The notes: generated by a model from the letters alone, not told the origin. A stretch of DNA of 64,000 nt from Piezodorus guildinii (GCA_023052935.1 CM041294.1:96293616-96357615); one strand, 5' to 3'. Shown: positions 30,245-40,168, counted from the first letter of the stretch. Numbers and translations: made by a program.

Positions 30245-31045
30245 CTATTTGATATACTCTATACATTTGGGCATATCTTTGTCAGCTTCCAAAAGCAAAC
30301 GTTCTTTCTTGAGAACATAATCGATCAGCGAACCGAACATATACTTGTAATTGAATGCTGTGCGAATCGCCGTCCAACCCTTTCTGCCATAAACTAATAA
30401 AAATGAATTTTTCCAAACTTCCCAATCAGCTATTGGTAATTTAATTAAACTTGAACCGTACCATTCTTTTGCATTACCATCCATAAACAACTTTAAAGCT
30501 TCTACCCTGGTGGAACCATCAAATATCTTAAATCTGATACATTCCTTCTCAAAAGAGGTTATCCAATTTAAAGCTTCTTGCTTTCCATTAAACTTGCTTA
30601 AAAGAAATTTGTGTTCTATTTCACTCAAAGTTACTGCATAAGTAGTTGAAATACGGTCCTCTAATTCCTTAATACATTTGATCAAAAAAACCTCGTTGGC
30701 TGTTTTTGTTTCCCCTAATGCAATATCCATAGCACTAGCTTCATCTACATTATATTCTTCTAAATAGTGATCACTAATTCTGAAGTTATCATCTTCATCT
30801 AAATATTTATTTTTCAATTCCGGTTTAAAAGCAATAGCAACTTTTCTAAAACCTCCTAATTTAGTGATAGAATTTTTCATACTCACAATTGTTTTACTTG
30901 CTAATAGTTCTTTGTGCAAGTCCAAATCCTTTAACTGCTCTGGTAAACTGTACCATACAACCTTGTCCACAGACAGAGCAGTTAACTCATACTTTGCTTC
31001 TCCTCTCTTGACAATATGGACATGAAGTTTCTTACTTGAAGCCAT
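30245..31045 (-). CDS. gag: gag, N-terminal part (element 2)
   Basis: 266 codons from an ATG 24 nt inside the 5' LTR. The region around residues 150-240 (FLLSKFNGKQEALNWITSFE, then ALKLFMDGNAKEWYGS) has the form of the retrotransposon gag/capsid domain of Gypsy elements: a conserved W-hhxxFE, then a WY/W motif. It ends early at KDMPKCIEYIK; a frame break lets the following helix continue in another frame (VYNLPLDVQDRL). Confidence 0.85.
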   Translation of the reverse strand: MASSKKLHVHIVKRGEAKYELTALSVDKVVWYSLPEQLKDLDLHKELLASKTIVSMKNSITKLGGFRKVAIAFKPELKNKYLDEDDNFRISDHYLEEYNVDEASAMDIALGETKTANEVFLIKCIKELEDRISTTYAVTLSEIEHKFLLSKFNGKQEALNWITSFEKECIRFKIFDGSTRVEALKLFMDGNAKEWYGSSLIKLPIADWEVWKNSFLLVYGRKGWTAIRTAFNYKYMFGSLIDYVLKKERLLLEADKDMPKCIEYIK

Positions 31046-31054
31046 AGTTGAGTA

Positions 31055-31069
31055 GACTTTTATTCAATT
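31055..31069 (-). promoter_or_regulatory. Putative self-priming site of element 2
   Basis: The first 15 nt after the 5' LTR, AATTGAATAAAAGTC, do not match a tRNA 3' end (no TGG). They are complementary to 31,209-31,194 inside the LTR (GACTTTTTATTCAATT): 12 contiguous pairs starting at the LTR edge, one bulge, then 3 more. That is the arrangement used by Tf1/sushi-type elements, whose own mRNA 5' end primes cDNA synthesis. Confidence 0.6.
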
Positions 31070-31346
31070 TGTAATTCTTAAAGAAAGTAGACTTTAGACG
31101 ATTCTAAAATAGTAGTTTATTATTAATAACAATATACAAAAGTAGATACATACAAACAGAATGAACATATAAACAACTTACCTAAAATAGTAGAATTGAA
31201 TAAAAAGTCCCTTTCTACTCTATCTAGATGCTAACCGTCAGAGATCACATGTAACCTACCCAATGTTTAAAAACACATGTGATCACACTTTGTCACTATG
31301 ATAAATGGTAACACTATCTACAACTAAATTATGATTATAATTTACA
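31070..31346 (-). repeat. 5' LTR of element 2
   Basis: 277 bp, identical by eye to 26,498-26,774. It contains a perfect 10-bp inverted repeat, GATCACATGT (31,243-31,252) and ACATGTGATC (31,275-31,284), upstream of the presumed transcript start. Confidence 0.95.
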
Positions 31347-31370
31347 TATATATATATATATATATATATA
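31347..31370. repeat. (TA)n between element 2 and FB-B
   Basis: 24 bp of TA. It joins the LTR directly to the FB-B terminus GCATTTCC. Confidence 0.95.
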
Positions 31371-31515
31371 GCATTTCCAAGTCAAATTCAACCTTTTCCA
31401 AGTCAAATTCAACCTTTTCCAAGTCAAATTCAACCTTTTCCAAGTCAAATTCAACCTTTTCCAAGTCAAATTCAACCTTTTCCAAGTCAAATTCAACCTT
31501 TTCCATTTCAAATTC
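31371..31515 (-). repeat. 21-bp tandem repeats, left end of FB-B
   Basis: Six to seven copies of 'ccttttccaagtcaaattcaa', the last with a variant ('catttcaaattc'). Confidence 0.9.
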
Positions 31516-31799
31516 AACCTTTTTCGATTTCAATAAAATAATAAAAATCAAATTAACATGATTTTATGTTTTAATGGTTATTTTAATTACACCTTGTATT
31601 TTTAACCCTTGTGGCTTGTTAAATGTTCCCAGGGGCCTTTCTACATATAATTTGTCACGAATATAATAATAAGTATAACCGATACTTTAATTTTAAGACA
31701 TTTGCGATACAAGGTCTGGTAGTCGGATTAGCGGGATTCGTTTTATTTTAGTTTTATAATCGCGGGCAAAAAATATTATCAATAGAGGTTTATTTTAAC

Positions 31800-33960
31800 T
31801 TTTTCGTATTTATTGGATAGTAGGCTCAGCAGATGCGTTCCCAAAGGTTCGTTACCGATTATACTATTAATTTTAATCGCGCTCGCTCAAATATGGGTTT
31901 ATTATAACATTTTCGTATTTATTGGATACAAGGCTCAGTAGCTGCGTTCCCAAAGGTTCGTTACCGACTACACTATTAATTTCAATAGCGCTCGCTCAAA
32001 TATGGGTTTATTATAACTTTTTCGTATTTATTGGATACAAGGCTCAGTAGCTGCGTTCCCAAAGGTTCGTTACCGACTACACTATTAATTTTAATCGCGC
32101 TCGCTCAAATATGGGTTTATTATAACTTTTTCGTATTTATTGGATGCAAGGCTCAGTAGCTGCGTTCCCAAAGGTTCGTTACCGATTACCCTATTAGTTT
32201 TAATCGCGCTCCCTCAAATATCGGTTTATTATAACTTTTTCGTATTGGATACTAGGCTCAGTAGCTGCGTTCCCAAAGGTTCGTTACCGATTACACTATT
32301 AATTTTAATCGCGCTCGCTCAAATATGGGTTTATTATAACTTTTTCGTATTTATTGGATACTAGGCTCAGTTGCTGCGTTACGAGGGGTTCTTTTCCGAC
32401 CAGTCTATTAATTATTCGTGCGCTCGCTCAAATTTGGGTTTATTATAACTTTTTCGTATTTATTGGATACTAGGCTCAGTAGCTGCGTTCCCAAAGGTTC
32501 GTTACCGACTACACTATTAATTTTAATCGCGCTCGCTCAAATATGGGTTTATTATAACATTTTCGTATTTATTGGATACAAGGCTCAGTAGCTGCGTTCC
32601 CAAAGGTTCGTTACCGACTACACTATTAATTTCAATAGCGCTCGCTCAAATATGGGTTTATTATAACTTTTTCGTATTTATTGGATACAAGGCTCAGTAG
32701 CTGCGTTCCCAAAGGTTCGTTACCGACTACACTATTAATTTTAATCGCGCTCGCTCAAATATGGGTTTATTATAACTTTTTCGTATTTATTGGATGCAAG
32801 GCTCAGTAGCTGCGTTCCCAAAGGTTCGTTACCGATTACCCTATTAGTTTTAATCGCGCTCCCTCAAATATCGGTTTATTATAACTTTTTCGTATTGGAT
32901 ACTAGGCTCAGTAGCTGCGTTCCCAAAGGTTCGTTACCGATTACACTATTAATTTTAATCGCGCTCGCTCAAATATGGGTTTATTATAACTTTTTCGTAT
33001 TTATTGGATACTAGGCTCAGTTGCTGCGTTACGAGGGGTTCTTTTCCGACCAGTCTATTAATTATTCGTGCGCTCGCTCAAATTTGGGTTTATTATAACT
33101 TTTTCGTATTTATTGGATACTAGGCTCAGTAGCTGCGTTCCCAAAGGTTCGTTACCGACTACACTATTAATTTTAATCGCGCTCGCTCAAATATGGGTTT
33201 ATTATAACATTTTCGTATTTATTGGATACAAGGCTCAGTAGCTGCGTTCCCAAAGGTTCGTTACCGACTACACTATTAATTTCAATAGCGCTCGCTCAAA
33301 TATGGGTTTATTATAACTTTTTCGTATTTATTGGATACAAGGCTCAGTAGCTGCGTTCCCAAAGGTTCGTTACCGACTACACTATTAATTTTAATCGCGC
33401 TCGCTCAAATATGGGTTTATTATAACTTTTTCGTATTTATTGGATGCAAGGCTCAGTAGCTGCGTTCCCAAAGGTTCGTTACCGATTACCCTATTAGTTT
33501 TAATCGCGCTCCCTCAAATATCGGTTTATTATAACTTTTTCGTATTTATTGGATACTAGGCTCAGTAGCTGCGTTCCCAAAGGTTCGTTACCGATTACAC
33601 TATTAATTTTAATCGCGCTCGCTCAAATATGGGTTTATTATAACTTTTTCGTATTTATTGGATACTAGGCTCAGTTGCTGCGTTACGAGGGGTTCTTTTC
33701 CGACCAGTCTATTAATTATTCGTGCGCTCGCTCAAATATGGGTTTATTATAACTTTTTCGTATTTATTGGATACTAGTCTCAGTTGCTGCGTTACGGGGG
33801 GTTCTTTCCCGACCATTCTATTAATTATTCGTACGCTCGCTCAAATATGGGTTTATTATAACTTTTTCGTATTTATTGGATACTAAGCTCAGTAGCTGCG
33901 TTTCCAAAGGTTCGTTACCGATTACACTATTAATTGTTATCGCGCTCGCTCAATTATGGG
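31800..33960 (+). repeat. 109-bp tandem array with 650-bp higher-order repeat (FB-B)
   Basis: About 20 units. Variant units recur in fixed order with a 650-bp period: 'ggatgcaaggctcag' at ~32,145, ~32,795 and ~33,445; 'cactattaatttcaatagcg' at ~31,973, ~32,622 and ~33,272. 650 is six units minus a 4-bp deletion present in one unit of the first two periods. Identical 74-codon frames at 32,140 and 32,790 are products of this periodicity, not genes. Confidence 0.9.
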
Positions 33961-33964
33961 TATA

Positions 33965-34215
33965 TTATAAATTCGTGTTTCTTTTTTATGCTAATTTCTG
34001 TATTTGTGTTTCGGGAGTTTCGTTAGTGAATGTGAAAATGTTTTTTTAGTCAGTTGGTCTAATGTATGTTTATTTCGTGTTTTTTGTAACTTTTCATGTA
34101 TTGGGTTACCGCTTATCCTTTTTTTCAGGATAGTAAGTTATCTTTTTGGTTAGTATTTTGGAGTTTGACAAAAATCAGCTAAACAGAACGATTTTATAAG
34201 TACATTCTTATTTGA
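33965..34215 (+). other. Central spacer of FB-B
   Basis: Reverse-complement of the FB-A spacer relative to the window, while the longer 109-bp array points the same way in both copies. No ORF of note. Confidence 0.75.
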
Positions 34216-34880
34216 TAAACCTCTACTTGAGTTAGCGCAATTAAAATTAATAGTATAATCTGTAACGAGGCCTTGGTTACGCAGCGACTGAGCCTAGTAT
34301 GCACAAAATACGAACAAGTTATAATAAACCCATATTTGAGCGAGCGTACGAATAATTAATAGAATGGTCGGAAAAGAACCCCCCGTAACGCAGCAACTGA
34401 GCCTAGTATCCAATAAATACGAAAAAGTTATAATAAACCCAAATTTGAGCGAGCGCACGAATAATTAATAGAATGGTCGGGAAAGAACCCCCCGTAACGC
34501 AGCAACTGAGCCTAGTATCCAATAAATACGAAAATGTTATAATAAACCCATATTTGAGCGAGCGCTATTGAAATTAATAGTGTAGTCGGTAACGAACCTT
34601 TGGGAACGCAGCTACTGAGCCTTGTATCCAATAAATACGAAAAAGTCATAATAAACCCATATTTGAACGAGCGCTATTGAAATTAATAGTGTAGTCGGTA
34701 ACGAACCTTTGGGAACGCATCTACTGAGCCTTGTATCCAATAAATACGAAAAAGTTATAATAAACCCATATTTGAGCGAGCGCGATTAAAATTAATAGTA
34801 TAATCGGTAACGAACCTTTGGGAACGCATCTGCTGAGCCTACTATCCAATAAATACGAAAAAGTTAAAATAAACCTCTAT
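34216..34880 (-). repeat. 109-bp repeats, FB-B right arm (inverted)
   Basis: Six inverted units, including two of the 'gaaccccccgtaacgcagca' subtype next to the spacer, matching the order in the left array read outward from the spacer. Confidence 0.85.
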
Positions 34881-35134
34881 TGATAATATTTTCGCCCGCG
34901 ATTATAAAACTAAAATAAAACGAATCCCGCTAATCCGACTACCATACCTTGTATCGCAAATGTCTTAAAATTAAAGTATCGGTTATACTTATTATTATAT
35001 TCGTGACTAATTATATGTAGAAAGGCCCCTGGGAACATTTAACAACCCACAAGGGTTAAAAACACAAGGTGTAATAAAAATAACCATTAAAACATAAAAT
35101 CATGTTAATTTGATTTTTATTATTTTATTGAAAT

Positions 35135-35266
35135 CGAAAAAGGTTGAATTTGAAATGGAAAAGGTTGAATTTGACTTGGAAAAGGTTGAATTTGACTTGG
35201 AAAATGTTGAATTTGACTTGGAAAAGGTTGAATTTGACTTGGAAAAGGTTGAATTTGACTTGGAAA

Positions 35267-35268
<2 letters not shown>
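35135..35268 (+). repeat. 21-bp tandem repeats, right end of FB-B
   Basis: Six copies of 'aaggttgaatttgacttgga' type, ending GGAAATG and then TA repeat. Confidence 0.9.

Positions 35269-35318
<50 letters not shown>
35269..35318. repeat. (TA)n right of FB-B
   Basis: About 48 bp of TA. Confidence 0.95.
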
Positions 35319-35321
<3 letters not shown>

Positions 35322-36184
35322 ACGTTTTCAAGATGTGTACGAGTATATTACACTTGTTTGTTTTGATGCAACATTATTATTACCTTATTTTTAATCTTGA
35401 ATAAAATATAATATTTAATGATATCATAGGATTTAAAAAAAAAAGTAATATTTGATGTTGTATATGTAATGTTACACGATTTTTTTTTTTTTTAATATGC
35501 CATCCTCTCCCATTACTTCAGTAAACTCTCACAATACCTCGCTCTCACGAATTTTCACCAACCTCTTCTCTCACTGTGTTGCGTGGCCTACTTATGAATT
35601 TTTCACAGGTTTTAGACGCTTTTATTTTTGTGAGTCTCAACCATGCTGTCGGTCCTCACGGTAGTCAGGATTGTTAAGTTACAACCGTTGCATCACGAGA
35701 CTAGAGCGCTGTCCAGCCAGCTATGGGTATCCTCACATATATATCGCCTCCTTTCTACTTCTCTGAACTGTTTATTCCCCATTGACCCGGTGACAAACAT
35801 GGCCACAGGCAAGCAGAGACCAGTCTACAGCAGTAGATCCCGAACTTGGCACTTTTCCAGAAACCTCCAGGACTTGGCTGGAGGAAGCCGATATCTTAGC
35901 CACTACTACAGTAAGTCGGATCTGTTACTTCGTCTTTGAGTTTCCTTTGAATTATTTATTGATTTTCATATTAGGTGATTACCTATAAATAGTTATTTGG
36001 AAATAATAAACCATTGTGTTATAATTTTTTTGTTTTGGGTTTTTGTTGCACGATTTTACCCATTTCGATATTTTTACTACACGATTTTTCCACGTTTAAA
36101 GGTTTTTCTGTTTGTTTTTTTTTAGTTCACGACAATCCGGTCCCTAGTTATAATACCTAATTAAACATAATAACGTCTTACAAA
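35319..36184. other. No recognised gene; GC-richer 35,500-35,940; Rep-1 tail at 35,960-36,030
   Basis: 35,643-35,939 is open on the plus strand for 98 codons (CACCATGCTG-like start context absent) but has no recognisable domain; it might be a diverged retroelement piece or an exon of an unknown gene. 'ggaaataataaaccattgtg' at 36,000 is a Rep-1 3' end. Confidence 0.35.
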
Positions 36185-36925
36185 GTTTATTAATCAAAAT
36201 GTAAACATGTTACCTCCATCCTCCGAAGACAATCCTGCCCTCCAGTTCACTCTACTCCGCTTCCTTTCTCAGATACAGTCCGGTACCTGGGCTTCCTTCT
36301 TGTCAAAAGACTAACTTGGAACCCGCGTACTAGACTTAAACGTCAAGAACTTAATCCACGGTTTGGCCAATTTTACAGACTGTTGAAAAGAAATTCTAAG
36401 CTATCTATTGAAAACAAATTAGTAATATACAAGACAGTACTGACACCTACTGGATCTACGGACTTGAACCGTGGGGACAGCCAAATTTTCTAACATCAAA
36501 CGCATTAAATCCTTTCAATTCAAAGTCCTCCGAACGATAGTTAATGCTCCTTATAATATCACCAACCATAACTTACACCACGACCTAAATATTCCATTTA
36601 TTTTGGACAAAATTCTCCAAAATCCGTCAGAACCTTATCCATCACTCTAATCCTCTAGCTCAATCCCTATCCAGCTCCATCCCCCTAGAAGATTGAAACA
36701 GCAGTGGCCCCGAGACCTCTTGTAAAGATGTATATTGGAGTTTTAGCATTGGCTAGATTCTTCACTCAATGTGATTTATGTATGACGTGTATATAGGTAT
36801 GAGTGATTTCTAGACTTTGTAAACATTTTATTGATTCGTTGTCAATATTTTATTATTTATATATTGTATATTATTTTATAGTTTTGTAAATAATGTATGA
36901 ATGTTGTCCTTGTTCACTTGTTGTT
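36185..36925 (+). pseudogene. Jockey-clade ORF2 C-terminal region
   Basis: Reads in pieces as FSDTVRYLGFLLVKRLTWNP, then RFGQFYRLLKRNSKLSIENK and LVIYKTVL.P, the conserved stretch C-terminal to RT in Jockey elements. Later frames give 'gaagattgaaacagcagtgg' (end of ORF2). Several frameshifts. The 3' UTR text recurs at 58.6-58.8 kb on the minus strand. Confidence 0.8.
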
Positions 36926-36929
36926 TTTT

Positions 36930-37148
36930 TATCTGGCGCGACAGGCCGTGCAGGCCCTTGGCCGCGTGGTGTAATCTCCTAGGAGAATATACTCACGATT
37001 TTCCATGAAAATTTATAGGGTAGGATAATCACTCCCTACGCCTATTTTGGTGAATGGCCACCATTCGGCTGATGGGTCTCACATACCCGGGGTTCACTAT
37101 TATTAATGTCCTTATTAGGACAGTTTGTAATAACATTCAATAAAAAGA

Positions 37149-37175
<27 letters not shown>
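36930..37175 (+). repeat. Shared retroposon module and (TA)n/(TG)n tail
   Basis: 36,940-37,105 matches 18,400-18,560. It ends with 'gtttgtaataacattcaataaaa' and a (TA)n then (TG)n tract at 37,150-37,182. Confidence 0.6.
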
Positions 37176-37182
<7 letters not shown>

Positions 37183-37795
37183 ATGTACATATGTAATAAC
37201 GTCTTAAATGCGGATCGAACGAGATGTTCGATGTCTAGCTCTAAGACCGTAGCTCCACAGCGAACTGTCCTATAGATACAGAGCAGTGAAAGCGATGGTT
37301 CCTCCTACCTTCGTGACTCCACGCAGCCCGATAAAGCCCGTCAAAAATCCCTTGAGCCCTCTCGACCTCCGGGTCATGGGCCTTAATATCGATGTAGTTC
37401 TAGGGATCGATTCATTCAGGTAGGGGAAGCATTTATACTTGCAGCGATTTGATAGCGGGTTGCCGAACGGCCAAGAAGGAATAATAACGCTGATACGTAA
37501 TAAAGGGTCTTTACAGTAAAAGTGCGGAGCGATTTGCCAACAGTTATTGCTTGTTCATTATACTCTTGTTAATCTTAAAAATATTTGTATGCAGAATGTC
37601 TTCTATATTGCTGATAACAACAGTTTACTGTAATAAATGTATAAGAGACCTACAGACTTATTACGTTAATGCGTTAGAGAGTTAAGAAAGTAATGGTAGG
37701 AAATGAGTGTGAAGTTGAATAAAGCATGTTAACCAATGTCGTGCCTTCTTCATTAAGTTATATTTTAATATAGAGAATAAAAAAAATTTCGAGGC
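37176..37795. other. Unclassified GC-richer stretch
   Basis: 37,200-37,460 is noticeably GC-rich and includes 'cgaacgagatgttcgatgtc'. AATAAA-type signals occur at ~37,635 and ~37,720. I considered a solo LTR but found no matching ends. Confidence 0.25.
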
Positions 37796-37799
37796 GGTG

Positions 37800-38065
37800 T
37801 GACCGAGTGGGTTGATGCGTTTTTTGTTTTTGTTTTTTTAACATCACTTTATACTACTGTGGCTAATCGGACGGTGCTACAGTGGGAATCCTAAATTTTT
37901 CCTATCCTGCTTTAATTAGGAAAGGAATCTTTAACGAGTACCATACATCTCACAGGGTCGGGACCACCTTTTAAAGTCCCCTTAGAAGGACGGCATAATT
38001 AAGGATTTTTACTCCCATTAAAAAATCCTAGGGCCTACTGCGGGATTGAGCCCATGAGCAATCTG
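37800..38065 (-). repeat. SINE family 2 copy, with a plus-strand tRNA-like start
   Basis: The body ('cctaaatttttcctatcctg', 'tttactcccattaaaaaatcc', 'cctactgcgggattgagccc') is the family-2 text seen at 20.75, 47.75 and 53.85 kb. At 37,798 'gcggtgtgaccgagtgggtt' is a good Ser/Leu-type tRNA box A on the plus strand, but no box B follows. Confidence 0.6.
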
Positions 38066-38644
38066 AACCAGGAACCAGGAACTAGATCAAAAAAATAATT
38101 ACTAGTTACCTTAACGGTGGCGGAGGGAAAGGGGGAGGGGGGCTTTGAACTCAGAGATAAATCCTACAACAGACTAAAAACGACCAGGTCCCTACCTACT
38201 GCCTGTCCCTGTGAACGAATAAATGCAAAAACAACAGAATATTTTAAAAATATTTTATACTAGCTGTGACCCGCAGCTTTGCTCGCGAATATTGGATCTT
38301 GTATTAATTTATGTGCGTTTATATCAACTTTGTTATTATTTAAAGGCCGATCTAGACTTCTTCCTGTCAAATTTACAATAGCGAACCTGTAGAAGTAGTC
38401 ATACCCATAATCACTTAATATGTAAAAATAATCGTCGTTGGCAACCTAATTGTGAATCATTGATATTTGTCGCCGAAACCTTACACCTGAATCACTCGCA
38501 TTTTTTTTTTAGAATTCAAAAATAATGTTCTACTATTTTCTTAAAACTAATGGTTTTTTAGCCAATTGAAATAATTAAAAAACAAATAACAATTGAATAT
38601 ATTTTCATAGGAACCTACACACGAAGCAGATATGAAATGCAATA

Positions 38645-38830
38645 TGCTTAAAAGGATCGGTCACCTGTATGTAGTGGCCAGCCTGGTGCCCTTAAGATTT
38701 TTTAATGGGAGTAAAAAAAAAACCTTTGTCATGCCCTCCTTTGAAGGGGTTGTAAAATGGTAGTCCCAGGCCTTTGCTATGTCATGAACTCGTTATACAT
38801 GCCTACCCTAACTGAACTTGGATAGGCAAA
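38645..38830 (+). repeat. SINE family 2, head and body
   Basis: Starts with 'ggtcacctgtatgtagtggc' (box A region of the family) and continues with 'ttttttaatgggagtaaaaa' and 'gtcatgccctcctttgaagg'. The box B part is deleted. Confidence 0.6.
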
Positions 38831-38914
38831 AAATAGTCATTATTATTAAAGTTAAAAATGACTCTTGAAATAAAACATGACTTATGTAATAATATAGATT
38901 GATATAAATATAGG

Positions 38915-39260
38915 CTGCGCAATTCCGCGCTGTGCAACCTTCTATACTACCTAGTGGCCTCATCTGTCTTTGGACCAAATATTTTACCTGTAGTACCTTA
39001 TTTTCGAAAACTTTCAGCCGTTGTTAGTCCTTCAAAGTAAGCGGCCACGTTTCACATCCCTAAAGGACCGCCAGAAGAATAATAGGCGTTTCCCAGAACC
39101 GGAATTTTATCACCCAGATTTAAACCTTTCTCGGTGACGTGTCACCTTTTCTTTGACATATTCCGAAGGGACTTCGTCTGCGTTAATTTCTGATACTATG
39201 ATCGCTATCGAGGAGCTTTTAAAAGAATATATTTTAAAGTACTTCCGCGTAAATTATATT
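38915..39260 (-). pseudogene. RTE fragment with internal deletion, fused to another repeat
   Basis: 38,915-39,090 matches the RTE at 48,530-48,690 ('gcaaccttct', 'gtggcctcatct', 'aaagtaagcggccacgtttc'). 39,090-39,150 jumps to text matching 49,060-49,110. The deletion removes the section between. The following 'ccgaagggacttcgtctgcg' and 'actttaaaatatattc'-type text is found, inverted, at 60,640-60,740, again next to the RTE piece. Confidence 0.7.
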
Positions 39261-39605
39261 TTTAGTTTTATTTTCTTGTGGCAGAAGAACATACTGATTT
39301 TTTCCGCAACCCGATCTTGTCCTAAATCGATTCCTACGTGTTTAAATGTTTACACCTGTGATTTATTAATTGTTACGGTAAAAGATAAATTAACGGGAAA
39401 TTAAAATTAAAAGGTAAATCATTAGGAATCATCAGGATGCGAAGTTAATTTCCACAGTTTTCACCCAGATTTTCCACTGTTTTTCACTCTTGTTCGCAGA
39501 TTGATGTTATATAGCCCACGCCTGAATGGGATTTATGAAAAAGAATTTTTCAATCCGAACCAGTAGTTTCTGAGATTAGCGCGTTCAAACAAACAAACTA
39601 TATGT

Positions 39606-40165
39606 AGCTGTGTTGGCCTTAAACAAAATTAACAAATTAAGGTCAGAGATTTTCAAAATTTTTGGGTATCATCCTAAATCTATTAACTTTTGACTTTGGT
39701 CGCTTTAACAATTTGTTGCAATATATTTTCAATTTTACATAATATTTCCTTAAGAAACAAATTTCTTTTTCAAAATGTTACTGATACATCGACCTTTACA
39801 TTACATTAAGCTTGTTACAAGGTTCTTTTTTCTATATAAAGAGATATACAGGAACAATTGAGATGTTGAGTTCCAAAAGGTGCTTTATTCACTTTAGACA
39901 ATTTTACAGGAAACGCAAAAATGTGTTCTAAATTTGATTATTTACTTTATTAACAACTTATTTTTTTAAATTATTGCACTTTTCCCATGAATTTTTAACA
40001 ATATTAAATGGATATAGTACTGTTTGGAAAGAATTAATAGGAATATAGTACTTTTTGGATGAATATAACGCAATCACGACCTTCATAATTACTCACAACT
40101 AACGTAATTATAATGTTAATTATTAAGTTACATATATTTCCCTATTCTCACTTAATCTTTCCATG
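39606..40165. other. No gene
   Basis: AT-rich. Phrases such as 'gatgttgagttccaaaaggt' (39,862) and 'acaggaaacgcaaaa' recur at 41,423-41,480, so part is a dispersed repeat. Confidence 0.4.
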
Positions 40166-40168
40166 TTA

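Larger units (their letters stand above)
26498..31346 (-). mobile_element. Gypsy-type LTR retrotransposon, element 2
   Basis: A 4.85-kb minus-strand element: 277-bp LTRs with TG...CA ends (26,498-26,774; 31,070-31,346), gag starting only 24 nt inside the 5' LTR, then protease, RT, RNase H and integrase. A 4-bp TATA duplication fits, but the TA tract makes it ambiguous. The LTRs look identical, yet the coding region has at least four frame breaks (30.25, 30.12, 28.88 and 26.91 kb), several in homopolymers. Special signals: a -1 frameshift heptamer at gag's end and a primer site complementary to the LTR. It is unrelated to element 1 in LTR and gag sequence. Confidence 0.93.
31371..35268. mobile_element. 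FB-B: foldback-like element
   Basis: Second copy of the FB-A family, without the nested palindrome. Order: 21-bp repeats (31,371-31,515), unique arm (to ~31,800), ~20 units of the 109-bp repeat (to ~33,955), spacer (33,965-34,215), ~6 inverted units (34,216-34,880), inverted unique arm, inverted 21-bp repeats (35,135-35,268). Flanked by TA repeats on both sides. Arms match FB-A closely ('acccttgtggcttgttaaat', 'ggtctggtagtcggattagc'). No transposase. Confidence 0.85.
38266..39605 (-). mobile_element. Possible Helitron-like non-autonomous composite
   Basis: On the minus strand the region begins near 'agtttgtttgtttgaacgcg' (39,600) and ends ...GCGGGTCACAGCTAG|T (38,266). The end has a small hairpin (CGC-G-AGC/AAA/GCT-GCG) 9-10 nt before CTAG. 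The same start and end texts are common in insect repeats often classified as Helitrons. Inside are a SINE-family-2 piece (38,645-38,830) and an RTE fragment (38,915-39,150). No Rep/helicase gene. The 5' TC end is not clear. Confidence 0.45.

Noticed and set aside
32140..33014. Two identical 74-codon ORFs 650 bp apart
   Set aside because: Both are read from the 109-bp satellite-like units and simply reflect the higher-order repeat.
19877..33960. GGTTCGTTACC in the 109-bp unit as a Pol III box B
   Set aside because: The invariant A after GTTCG is missing and no box A lies at the right distance.
19449..35394. ORFs encoding repeated VEFDLEK, SKSNSTF or FSQIHNF peptides on both strands (19,449; 22,003; 23,723/23,733; 31,331/31,342; 35,110)
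   Set aside because: They are translations of the 21-bp terminal repeats (21 is divisible by 3, so frames stay open) and exist on both strands; no start context or unique sequence supports a gene.
35643..35939. 98-codon ORF as a host gene or exon
   Set aside because: No domain, signal or homology that I can recognise; kept only as a note in the intergenic entry.
37190..37760. Solo LTR starting 'tgtaataacg'
   Set aside because: No matching inverted end or target duplication was found.
37798..37830. Functional tRNA-Ser/Leu gene from 'gcggtgtgaccgagtgggtt'
   Set aside because: Only the first ~30 nt resemble a tRNA; no anticodon arm, box B or acceptor 3' strand follows.
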